Assembly: GCA_037956075.1 (NCBI GenBank) | Contig: CP138327.1 | Location: 1 to 64,000, forward strand | From: Catillopecten margaritatus gill symbiont | Lineage (GTDB): Bacteria; Pseudomonadota; Gammaproteobacteria; PS1; Pseudothioglobaceae | Reading direction: 5' to 3' | Length of the DNA stretch: 64,000 nt | Shown here: piece by piece, positions 45,701 to 54,800 of the stretch | How the letters are laid out: every line of letters begins with the position of its first letter | Numbering within the stretch: the first letter of the stretch is position 1 | The notes under the pieces: model-generated | The model's database searches: none | Seen by the model: the letters and a program-made list of their open reading frames with translations, nothing else | What the model was told of the DNA's origin: nothing | Position numbers and translations under genes: made by a program

Positions 45701-47811
45701 AAATCACCGTGGCCGATGCCAACCAGCTTGATTTTGAAACCACGACTAGCTACACGCTAGCAGTGCAGATCACCAAAGCTGACACCACGTCACAAAGTGC
45801 TAATATTACGGTTAATGTCACTGACGTTAATGAGGGTAGTGCTGTTTCGATCAGTGCCCAAACTCGTTCTATTGCTGAGAACTCTGCCAATGCAACTAAT
45901 GTGGGTGCAGTTCTTGTAACCACAGGTAGTCCAACTGGCTTTAGCATTACCAGCGGTAACACTAACACCGCCTTTGCGATTAGCAACAGTGGTCAAATCA
46001 CCGTGGCCGATGCCAACCAGCTTGATTTTGAAACCACGACTAGCTACACGCTAGCAGTGCAGATCACCAAAGCTGACACCACGTCACAAAGTGCTAATAT
46101 TACGGTTAATGTCACTAACGTTAATGAGGGTAGTGCTTCGATCAGTGCCCAAACTCGTTCTATTGCTGAGAACTCTGCCAATGCAACTAATGTGGGTGCA
46201 GTTCTTGTAACCACAGGTAGTCCAACTGGCTTTAGCATTACCAGCGGTAACACTAACACCGCCTTTGCGATTAGCAACAGTGGTCAAATCACCGTGGCCG
46301 ATGTCAACCAGCTTGATTTTGAAACCACGACTAGCTACACGCTAGCAGTGCAGATCACCAAAGCTGACACCACGTCACAAAGTGCTAATATTACGGTTAA
46401 TGTCACTAACGTTAATGAGGGTAGTGCTTCGATCAGTGCCCAAACTCGTTCTATTGCTGAGAACTCTGCCAATGCAACTAATGTGGGTGCAGTTCTTGTA
46501 ACCACAGGTAGTCCAACTGGCTTTAGCATTACCAGCGGTAACACTAACACCGCCTTTGCGATTAGCAACAGTGGTCAAATCACCGTGGCCGATGTCAACC
46601 AGCTTGATTTTGAAACCACGACTAGCTACACGCTAGCAGTGCAGATCACCAAAGCTGACACCACGTCACAAAGTGCTAATATTACGGTTAATGTCACTAA
46701 CGTTAATGAGGGTAGTGCTTCGATCAGTGCCCAAACTCGTTCTATTGCTGAGAACTCTGCCAATGCAACTAATGTGGGTGCAGTTCTTGTAACCACAGGT
46801 AGTCCAACTGGCTTTAGCATTACCAGCGGTAACACTAACACCGCCTTTGCGATTAGCAACAGTGGTCAAATCACCGTGGCCGATGTCAACCAGCTTGATT
46901 TTGAAACCACGACTAGCTACACGCTAGCAGTGCAGATCACCAAAGCTGACACCACGTCACAAAGTGCTAATATTACGGTTAATGTCACTAACGTTAATGA
47001 GGGTAGTGCTGTTTCGATCAGTGCCCAAACTCGTTCTATTGCTGAGAACTCTGCCAATGCAACTAATGTGGGTGCAGTTCTTGTAACCACAGGTAGTCCA
47101 ACTGGCTTTAGCATTACCAGCGGTAACACTAACACCGCCTTTGCGATTAGCAACAGTGGTCAAATCACCGTGGCCGATGCCAACCAGCTTGATTTTGAAA
47201 CCACGACTAGCTACACGCTAGCAGTGCAGATCACCAAAGCTGACACCACGTCACAAAGTGCTAATATTACGGTTAATGTCACAGATGTTGTAGAACTAGC
47301 CAGCATAACCATCGGCACTCAAACTTGGAGTGCATCTAATGTTTCATTAGTGCCTACTACAAATAATGTTCTAGGTACGGATTATTGGAATGCTTATGTG
47401 GGTACTAATGGTTCTGGAGATACAAGCGATGAAGACGGTTATTACTACACTTGGGATGCAGCGATGAACGTTTGTCCTAGTGGCTGGAGTTTGCCATCTG
47501 ATGCTGATTGGAAAGTCTTAGAAGGTCAATTAGGTATGAGTGTTGCTAATCAAGAAGCAGAGGTTTGGCGTGGTACTGATGAAGGAACAAAACTAAAAGT
47601 AGGTGGCTCTAGTGGCTTCGAGGCTAAGTTAGCGGGCGTCCGCAGTGCCAATGGTAGTTTCTACGATCGTGGCGACAGCGCGCACTTGTGGAGTAGTACT
47701 GAGTCAGGTAGTAATGCCTACAGACGCGCCCTGTACACCAGTAACGCCACGGTGTTCCGCAATACCAACAATAAGGCGGACGGGTTTAGTGTTCGCTGTC
47801 TAAAGGATTAA
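42730..47811 (+). CDS. Target 6: inverse-autotransporter adhesin, 8-repeat stalk
   Basis: 1693 residues, intact. The N-terminal passenger allele is that of target 2 (LTNLDYVERS, LLNSPSGVSV, GSLTLL, LASDI), as is repeat 1 of the stalk (ETMTSYT, TKSQS), so targets 2 and 6 are the closest pair although 30 kb apart. The lectin domain has a distinct patch just before the VR, QEAEVWRG where others have QEATGWRG. Confidence 0.92.
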   Translation: MKTLLKNACSTNYNATNLITHVAWVGGAHSRALSRLKHFLAFGALTLSLNVTSGGEINQFDKEAYLNLGQQYSDNNTQVAVKEENTIDTLLKEIGSSVRNALGGTDSDNANQLGKKITDNLKNKANNTVINKTEGFINQKANELANSIGNGRTEISVHKLESNNPTYSLKTIQPLTELNTDSTELTFIQAQINSGENHGERRDTINLGLGQRYLLEGGQSIAGINLFTDYETESKHKRASLGLEYQRANFSANINKYYPLSDKKVIGDYTEEPLAGHDIKLTGQVPYLSWAKIKGTHYYWDAKVGDNIKGTILGVEIELNPSTTLEIGTENSNTAERASYARLSAQLPFKDGEALTNFKVSDQAFANSNIVTLTNLDYVERSNKIRIEKLLNSPSGVSVVLGEYNALTVGSTCTLYNASNVAIANGSGVTGADGSVTLSNVVLPTGLISSSCNAIGTYIDEATGVTTTSSPVLRAAKIYSGTGSLTLLASPLSEIAYQLANAGTLASDITTKNTQIATAFGISGVDFTATIPTDLNTITAANDDAGKFGTVLAAVSQMSENAGHDDTQSTANNGGDNIHANETIQELVVDMADGDIDGIADGQGKTLNLNQAINNFKTGSGANNPTSDTGNTNAGNVDIVTTTPSVILNKTAVTLDENGVTTYTVVLNTQPTGSVTITPVSADTGAASVSGVMTFTTANWSTAQTVTVTGVADVNATDETVTISHTITGADYASVTSADMIATVVDFSISAQTRSIAENSANATNVGAVLVTTGSPTGFSITSGNTNTAFAISNSGQITVADVNQLDFETMTSYTLAVQITKADTKSQSANITVNVTNVNEGSASISAQTRSIAENSANATNVGAVLVTTGSPTGFSITSGNTNTAFAISNSGQITVADVNQLDFETTKSYTLAVQITKADTTSQSANITVNVTNVNEGSASISAQTRSIAENSANATNVGAVLVTTGSPTGFSITSGNTNTAFAISNSGQITVADANQLDFETTTSYTLAVQITKADTTSQSANITVNVTDVNEGSAVSISAQTRSIAENSANATNVGAVLVTTGSPTGFSITSGNTNTAFAISNSGQITVADANQLDFETTTSYTLAVQITKADTTSQSANITVNVTNVNEGSASISAQTRSIAENSANATNVGAVLVTTGSPTGFSITSGNTNTAFAISNSGQITVADVNQLDFETTTSYTLAVQITKADTTSQSANITVNVTNVNEGSASISAQTRSIAENSANATNVGAVLVTTGSPTGFSITSGNTNTAFAISNSGQITVADVNQLDFETTTSYTLAVQITKADTTSQSANITVNVTNVNEGSASISAQTRSIAENSANATNVGAVLVTTGSPTGFSITSGNTNTAFAISNSGQITVADVNQLDFETTTSYTLAVQITKADTTSQSANITVNVTNVNEGSAVSISAQTRSIAENSANATNVGAVLVTTGSPTGFSITSGNTNTAFAISNSGQITVADANQLDFETTTSYTLAVQITKADTTSQSANITVNVTDVVELASITIGTQTWSASNVSLVPTTNNVLGTDYWNAYVGTNGSGDTSDEDGYYYTWDAAMNVCPSGWSLPSDADWKVLEGQLGMSVANQEAEVWRGTDEGTKLKVGGSSGFEAKLAGVRSANGSFYDRGDSAHLWSSTESGSNAYRRALYTSNATVFRNTNNKADGFSVRCLKD
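44971..47283 (+). repeat. Cadherin-like stalk array, 8 repeats
   Basis: Eight units, mostly the 97-residue GSAS form. Repeat 2 has ETTKSYT. Repeats 1 and 2 carry private changes and the rest are near-identical. Confidence 0.95.
47620..47802 (+). repeat. DGR variable repeat VR6
   Basis: Fourteen substitutions, all at TR adenines, including double changes AAC to GTC, AAC to GCC and AAC to TTC and changes in the ACC and ACG codons (10 and 21). The face reads VRSANGSFYDRGDSAH. Confidence 0.95.
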
Positions 47812-47832
47812 TTCGACACTTTGGCACTTCGA

Positions 47833-47946
47833 CCAGCGAAGCTGGCATAAGTTGCACTAAAAGTGCAACTAAACACAGCCGAATGGCTGGGTATTTATAC
47901 CCCCTTGCGGGGTATTCATCACCCAAGCTTGCTTGGGTGGTTTTTT
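47833..47946 (+). terminator. Hairpin cluster and terminator after target 6
   Basis: Same five stems; the terminator stem is at 47920-47939. The usual pre-TR region follows for only ~55 bp before a recombination junction at ~48007. Confidence 0.85.
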
Positions 47947-48006
47947 ATTACATAACAAGGAGTTAAGACATTTAAGGAAGGGCATTTAACATTACAGCAT
48001 TGAGAA

Positions 48007-48486
48007 TAGTGGTCAAATCACCGTGGCCGATGTCAACCAGCTTGATTTTGAAACCACGACTAGCTACACGCTAGCAGTGCAGATCACCAAAGCTGACACC
48101 ACGTCACAAAGTGCTAATATTACGGTTAATGTCACTAACGTTAATGAGGGTAGTGCTTCGATCAGTGCCCAAACTCGCTCTATTGCTGAGAACTCTGCCA
48201 ATACAACTAATGTGGGTGCAGTTCTTGTAACCACAGGTAGTCCAACTGGCTTTAGCATTACCAGCGGTAACACTAACACCGCCTTTGCGATTAGCAACAG
48301 TGGTCAAATCACCGTGGCCGATGCCAACCAGCTTGATTTTGAAACCACGACTAGCTACACGCTAGCAGTGCAGATCACCAAAGCTGACACCACGTCACAA
48401 AGTGCTAATATTACGGTTAATGTCACTGACGTTAATGAGGGTAGTGCTGTTTCGATCAGTGCCCAAACTCGTTCTATTGCTGAGAA
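48007..48486 (+). pseudogene. Orphan cadherin-like stalk fragment
   Basis: From AGTGGTCAAATCACCG onward this is stalk sequence: the end of one repeat, one whole repeat (SANTT form) and the start of another, then a cut by the RAYT element at TGCTGAGAA. It has no start, barrel or lectin domain, so it is debris of a former adhesin. The frame can be read to 48514 only because the mobile element lacks an early stop. Confidence 0.85.
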
Positions 48487-49292
48487 TATAAAGGGGTCAG
48501 TGTTAATTAAATAAAACCTTTTTCCTTCTTGTCGTATAATCGTATCTTTTTACAAGATACAAACACTCATGCCAAGAAAACCTCGTATCAACCCTATCAA
48601 TATTCCTCAGCATATCATTATTAGGGGTAACAATCGTCAAGTTTGCTTCACCAATAAAGATGATATGGCTTTTTATGTTAGTTGTCTAAAAAATTATTCA
48701 AAAAAGCATCAACTACAAATCCACGCTTGGGTTTTGATGACTAATCACATTCATTTGCTTTGCACGCCACTTGTGCAAAATGCTCTAAGTAAGACTATGC
48801 AAGATGTAGGCAGACTTTATGTCTGTTACTTTAATAAAGCTTATGGGCGTAGTGGTACGCTTTGGGAAGGGCGTTACAAGTCTTCTTTGATACAGTCTGA
48901 GTATTATTTACTCAGTGTTTATCGTTATATTGAGCTTAATCCAGTACGAGCTGGTATGGTCAATGACCCTGCTGATTATTCTTTTTCTAGTTATCAAATT
49001 AATGCATTAGGAAAAAGCTCTAATCTTTGTTCGCCACATGAAGAGTATTTATCTTTAGGTGAAACAAATTCAGTAAGACAACAAAACTATCGATTACTTT
49101 TTGAACAAGAGCTTGATATTAAATTGATTGACAATATTCGTAGAACAACTAATCAAGGTATGGCGATTGGTAATGAAGATTTTATAACTCAAATAAAAAA
49201 TCTAACAGGCTATAATATGGCTAGTAAAAGCAGAGGAAGACCAAAAGGATGGCGGAAAAAGAAGAAATAATTAACACTGACCCCTTTATATT
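48485..49292 (+). mobile_element. RAYT-type element, copy 1
   Basis: 808 bp bounded by a 25-bp inverted repeat (AATATAAAGGGGTCAGTG at the left, its complement at the right) around one transposase gene. It sits between an adhesin stalk fragment and a truncated copy of the minus-strand module, so its ends coincide with rearrangement points. A TATAAT lies at 48535-48540 and a GTATCTT/AAGATAC hairpin at 48542-48560, before the gene. Confidence 0.85.
48569..49270 (+). CDS. REP-associated tyrosine transposase-like protein (copy 1)
   Basis: 233 residues of the Y1/TnpA-REP family: HUH-type metal site H60-I-H62 in LMTNHIHLL, catalytic Tyr in YRYIELNPVRAGMV (~118-120), and a basic C-terminus (GRPKGWRKKKK). 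It acts on single-stranded hairpin ends. Length is normal and no stops are seen. Confidence 0.92.
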   Translation: MPRKPRINPINIPQHIIIRGNNRQVCFTNKDDMAFYVSCLKNYSKKHQLQIHAWVLMTNHIHLLCTPLVQNALSKTMQDVGRLYVCYFNKAYGRSGTLWEGRYKSSLIQSEYYLLSVYRYIELNPVRAGMVNDPADYSFSSYQINALGKSSNLCSPHEEYLSLGETNSVRQQNYRLLFEQELDIKLIDNIRRTTNQGMAIGNEDFITQIKNLTGYNMASKSRGRPKGWRKKKK

Positions 49293-49655
49293 GTGCTGCT
49301 CTTGCTGTTTATTGAGCTTATTTGTAATTTCAGCTATACTTCCATTGTCATTTTCGTTATCTTCATTGCCAAACAACTCATTTTTTTTCTGTTTAAAGTT
49401 GGTGTAGGTTGAGGTGAAATCTGTCAGGTTGACTGCTATGGTGTTTTTATTGTCTTCTACTGAGGTGTTAAAATTGTTTACGTTATTAACTTTGCCTTGA
49501 AGGTCTCCAGTATTCAAACCGTTTATTAAGTTTTGAGCCTCAGTATGTTGTAAGAAAATGTTACTATGAGCCGTATCAATTTTGTTGATTTTGTCAACAG
49601 TTTCATTTAGCAGGGTTTTTAACTCATCTTTATTCATGCCGTTAATTGTTATCAT
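49293..49655 (-). pseudogene. Truncated coiled-coil membrane protein (copy 3)
   Basis: Residues 1 to ~121 of the 293-residue protein remain, cut after NKQQEQH by the RAYT element. The frame continues into the element as a spurious 23-residue tail to 49221. Both membrane segments are lost and no 68-residue gene follows. Confidence 0.88.
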
Positions 49656-49774
49656 AATCTATTCTTTTAATTAATTATTAGAAGCTTGCTTTTCAAGCTC
49701 CATGTTAGGAGAGGGGATTGGACAGTCATTAATCATACTTGTATAGTATTTAAAAAAAATATTTTTTTCATTAT

Positions 49775-50043
49775 AACACCCTAGAAGATGGCATTTATTT
49801 AAATAAATATAGACACAAAAGAGCTAAAAAGCATAGCTCAACATAAGGCGAATGTTTGACTACCGCTTCAGTAGAAAATGTTTCAAGTTGTAAATATATT
49901 GACACTCTTATGGCTTGCTCTATTCTTTATCTTCCTATTTTTTTCCATAATCCTTGCTTATAAAGATTTTTATTAGGCTTTCTAGTCTAAAAGCAAAAAA
50001 AATAGTTAAATAGTTAAATAGTTACGGTATAATACACAACACG
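49775..50043 (+). promoter_or_regulatory. Leader of target 7
   Basis: P1 is TTGACA 49899-49904 with TATTCT 49921-49926; P2 is TATAAT 50028-50033. The ATAATTTT spacer before the heptamers is absent. Confidence 0.55.
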
Positions 50044-50113
50044 ATTAACGATTAACGATTAACGATTAACGATTAACGATTAACGATTAACGATTAACGA
50101 TTAACGATTAACG
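50044..50113 (+). repeat. Heptamer tandem repeat, 10 copies
   Basis: Ten perfect ATTAACG copies ending at the ATG of target 7. Confidence 0.95.
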
Positions 50114-51829
50114 ATGAAAACACTATTAAAAAACGCCTGTTCAACTAATTATAATGCCACTAACCTAATTACCCATGTTGCGTGGGTGGGTGGGGCACAT
50201 TCTAGAGCGCTAAGCAGGCTTAAGCATTTTTTAGCTTTTGGCGCTTTGACTCTATCACTTAACGTTACCTCAGGTGGTGAGATTAACCAGTTTGACAAAG
50301 AAGCTTATCTTAACCTTGGACAACAGTACAGTGATAACAATACTCAAGTAGCTGTTAAAGAAGAAAACACAATTGATACACTCCTTAAAGAGATTGGCTC
50401 TTCTGTTCGTAATGCCTTGGGCGGTACAGATTCTGACAATGCCAATCAGCTTGGTAAAAAAATTACTGATAATTTAAAAAATAAAGCCAACAACACAGTG
50501 ATTAATAAAACCGAAGGCTTTATTAATCAAAAAGCCAATGAACTTGCTAATAGTATTGGCAACGGTAGAACTGAAATCTCTGTGCATAAATTAGAGTCTA
50601 ATAACCCAACATATAGTCTTAAAACCATTCAACCATTGACTGAGCTTAATACAGATTCAACAGAGCTAACTTTTATCCAAGCTCAAATTAACTCTGGTGA
50701 AAACCATGGTGAGCGCCGTGACACTATTAATTTAGGCCTTGGACAGCGTTACCTACTTGAAGGTGGTCAGTCTATTGCTGGTATTAATCTATTCACTGAT
50801 TATGAAACCGAGTCTAAGCACAAGCGTGCATCGCTAGGTTTGGAATACCAAAGAGCTAACTTTAGTGCCAATATTAATAAATACTACCCATTGTCAGATA
50901 AGAAAGTTATTGGTGATTACACTGAAGAGCCACTAGCAGGACATGACATTAAACTAACGGGTCAAGTACCTTATCTATCTTGGGCAAAAATCAAAGGCAC
51001 GCACTATTATTGGGATGCCAAAGTTGGCGACAATATTAAAGGTACTATTTTAGGTGTTGAAATAGAGCTTAATCCTTCTACTACGCTAGAAATAGGTACT
51101 GAAAACTCAAACACAGCTGAGCGTGCAAGCTATGCACGCCTAAGCGCACAACTGCCATTTAAAGATGGCGAAGCATTAACTAATTTTAAAGTCTCTGATC
51201 AAGCTTTTGCTAACTCAAATATTGTTACCCTAACCGATCTTGACTTTGTTGAAAGATCTAACAAAATCCGTATTGAAAAACTCTTAAATGGTGTTAGCGT
51301 GGTTTTGGGTGAATACAACGCTCCTACAGTAGGCTCTACCTGTACACTTTACAATGCATCAAATGTTGCTATTGCCAATGGCTCTGGTGTAACAGGCGCT
51401 GATGGCAGTGTAACACTGTCAAATGTTGTTCTACCTACTGGACTAATTTCTAGCTCTTGTAATGCCATTGGTACCTATATCGATGAAGCCACAGGTGTGA
51501 CCACTACTAGCTCTCCAGTGCTCAGAGCGGCAAAAATTTATTCAGGCACAGGAGACTTAATTCTTCTAGCCTCACCTTTATCTGAAATTGCTTATCAATT
51601 AGCTAATGCTGGTACTTTAGCTAATGATATAACCACTAAAAATACACAAATTGCAACAGCATTTGGTATAAGTGGCGTTGATTTTACCGCCACCATCCCA
51701 ACGGATCTTAACACTATCACTGCCGCTAATGATGATGCGGGTAAATTTGGTACTGTGCTAGCAGCAGTCTCACAAATGGGTGAAACTCAGCTGATGATAA
51801 CCCGACTATTACTATTACAGCGTTGGTAG
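50114..51829 (+). CDS. Target 7 adhesin, barrel part (frameshifted)
   Basis: 571 residues as read. Signal, barrel and Ig-like region are those of targets 3-5 up to SQMGE. Then one A is missing from a run of four (GGTGAAACTC here, GGTGAAAACTC in target 8, at ~51783-51786), and translation ends 15 codons later. The product would be a barrel with a short passenger and no binding tip. The short A run makes phase variation, mutation and read error all possible. Confidence 0.88.
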   Translation: MKTLLKNACSTNYNATNLITHVAWVGGAHSRALSRLKHFLAFGALTLSLNVTSGGEINQFDKEAYLNLGQQYSDNNTQVAVKEENTIDTLLKEIGSSVRNALGGTDSDNANQLGKKITDNLKNKANNTVINKTEGFINQKANELANSIGNGRTEISVHKLESNNPTYSLKTIQPLTELNTDSTELTFIQAQINSGENHGERRDTINLGLGQRYLLEGGQSIAGINLFTDYETESKHKRASLGLEYQRANFSANINKYYPLSDKKVIGDYTEEPLAGHDIKLTGQVPYLSWAKIKGTHYYWDAKVGDNIKGTILGVEIELNPSTTLEIGTENSNTAERASYARLSAQLPFKDGEALTNFKVSDQAFANSNIVTLTDLDFVERSNKIRIEKLLNGVSVVLGEYNAPTVGSTCTLYNASNVAIANGSGVTGADGSVTLSNVVLPTGLISSSCNAIGTYIDEATGVTTTSSPVLRAAKIYSGTGDLILLASPLSEIAYQLANAGTLANDITTKNTQIATAFGISGVDFTATIPTDLNTITAANDDAGKFGTVLAAVSQMGETQLMITRLLLLQRW

Positions 51830-54800
51830 CAGACATGAACGGCAGTGATGGCTCTCGTGTTAATACTATTGAAGGACGCAACTCAGGCTCTGAAACAGTT
51901 GACGTTGTTGAAGCACTTAATAACTTTAAGAACAATAACGGCGATAATAATGTCAATAATGGCTCAGGGTCTGGAAACACAGGCTTAGCAGGCTCAGCTA
52001 CAGGTGAAGGTAGTATTAAGGGCAACTCTGCGATTATTAAAATATCTAACTATGATGGCACAGGTGCAGCACCAAGTGTACAACAGTATGTTAACGCAAG
52101 CGTCACCGGTGTAAACATTGGCAATTTAGCTCAAATGAACAGCAGAATTGCAACTAAAACAACTGTTGAGACTGACACAACTGTTGAGATTCAAGCTGTA
52201 ATTAACACTTCTGTTGTTGCTACCTTCACCATTGATGCAATCGCTGATACCACCGTTGCTGAGAACGCAGCCTTTACTGGCTCAACTCCAGCTGTCACTG
52301 GCACCCCAATTGGCACCTTGGTTTATAGCTTGGGTGGCAATGATGCTGCTGACTTTACAATCGACTCAGGCACTGGTGTGATCTCTATGGTTGCTAGAGA
52401 CTTTGAAGCACCAGCAGACGCCAATACCGATAATGCTTATGAAGTCACCATCATTGTTACTGATGCTGATAGTAATACTGATAGTGAAACACAAACTGTA
52501 ACGGTCACTAACGTTAATGAGGGTAGTGCTTCGATCAGTGCCCAAACTCGTTCTATTGCTGAGAACTCTGCCAATACAACTAATGTGGGTGCAGTTCTTG
52601 TAACCACAGGTAGTCCAACTGGCTTTAGCATTACCAGCGGTAACACTAACACCGCCTTTGCGATTAGCAACAGTGGTCAAATCACCGTGGCCGATGCCAA
52701 CCAGCTTGATTTTGAAACCACGACTAGCTACACGCTAGCAGTGCAGATCACCAAAGCTGACACCACGTCACAAAGTGCTAATATTACGGTTAATGTCACT
52801 AACGTTAATGAGGGTAGTGCTTCGATCAGTGCCCAAACTCGCTCTATTGCTGAGAACTCTGCCAATGCAACTAATGTGGGTGCAGTTCTTGTAACCACAG
52901 GTAGTCCAACTGGCTTTAGCATTACCAGCGGTAACACTAACACCGCCTTTGCGATTAGCGACAGTGGTCAAATCACCGTGGCCGATGTCAACCAGCTTGA
53001 TTTTGAAACCATGACTAGCTACACGCTAGCAGTGCAGATCACCAAAGCTGACACCACGTCACAAAGTGCTAATATTACGGTTAATGTCACTAACGTTAAT
53101 GAGGGTAGTGCTGTTTCGATCAGTGCCCAAACTCGCTCTATTGCTGAGAACTCTGCCAATACAACTAATGTGGGTGCAGTTCTTGTAACCACAGGTAGTC
53201 CAACTGGCTTTAGCATTACCAGCGGTAACACTAACACCGCCTTTGCGATTAGCAACAGTGGTCAAATCACCGTGGCCGATGCCAACCAGCTTGATTTTGA
53301 AACCACGACTAGCTACACGCTAGCAGTGCAGATCACCAAAGCTGACACCACGTCACAAAGTGCTAATATTACGGTTAATGTCACTAACGTTAATGAGGGT
53401 AGTGCTTCGATCAGTGCCCAAACTCGTTCTATTGCTGAGAACTCTGCCAATGCAACTAATGTGGGTGCAGTTCTTGTAACCACAGGTAGTCCAACTGGCT
53501 TTAGAATTACCAGCGGTAACACTAACACCGCCTTTGCGATTAGCAACAGTGGTCAAATCACCGTGGCCGATGTCAACCAGCTTGATTTTGAAACCACGAC
53601 TAGCTACACGCTAGCAGTGCAGATCACCAAAGCTGACACCACGTCACAAAGTGCTAATATTACGGTTAATGTCACTAACGTTAATGAGGGTAGTGCTGTT
53701 TCGATCAGTGCCCAAACTCGTTCTATTGCTGAGAACTCTGCCAATGCAACTAATGTGGGTGCAGTTCTTGTAACCACAGGTAGTCCAACTGGCTTTAGCA
53801 TTACCAGCGGTAACACTAACACCGCCTTTGCGATTAGCAACAGTGGTCAAATCACCGTGGCCGATGCCAACCAGCTTGATTTTGAAACCACGACTAGCTA
53901 CACGCTAGCAGTGCAGATCACCAAAGCTGACACCACGTCACAAAGTGCTAATATTACGGTTAATGTCACTAACGTTAATGAGGGTAGTGCTTCGATCAGT
54001 GCCCAAACTCGCTCTATTGCTGAGAACTCTGCCAATACAACTAATGTGGGTGCAGTTCTTGTAACCACAGGTAGTCCAACTGGCTTTAGCATTACCAGCG
54101 GTAACACTAACACCGCCTTTGCGATTAGCAACAGTGGTCAAATCACCGTGGCCGATGCCAACCAGCTTGATTTTGAAACCACGACTAGCTACACGCTAGC
54201 AGTGCAGATCACCAAAGCTGACACCACGTCACAAAGTGCTAATATTACGGTTAATGTCACTAACGTTAATGAGGGTAGTGCTGTTTCGATCAGTGCCCAA
54301 ACTCGTTCTATTGCTGAGAACTCTGCCAATACAACTAATGTGGGTGCAGTTCTTGTAACCACAGGTAGTCCAACTGGCTTTAGCATTACCAGCGGTAACA
54401 CTAACACCGCCTTTGCGATTAGCAACAGTGGTCAAATCACCGTGGCCGATGCCAACCAGCTTGATTTTGAAACCACGACTAGCTACACGCTAGCAGTGCA
54501 GATCACCAAAGCTGACACCACGTCACAAAGTGCTAATATTACGGTTAATGTCACTAACGTTAATGAGGGTAGTGCTGTTTCGATCAGTGCCCAAACTCGT
54601 TCTATTGCTGAGAACTCTGCCAATACAACTAATGTGGGTGCAGTTCTTGTAACCACAGGTAGTCCAACTGGCTTTAGCATTACCAGCGGTAACACTAACA
54701 CCGCCTTTGCGATTAGCAACAGTGGTCAAATCACCGTGGCCGATGCCAACCAGCTTGATTTTGAAACCACGACTAGCTACACGCTAGCAGTGCAGATCAC

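Noticed and set aside
110..54729. Repeated minus-strand open frames of 60-107 residues across the cadherin-like repeats
   Set aside because: They recur once or twice per repeat unit because the DNA repeats; they have no start signals of their own and no family resemblance. They are shadows of the adhesin genes.
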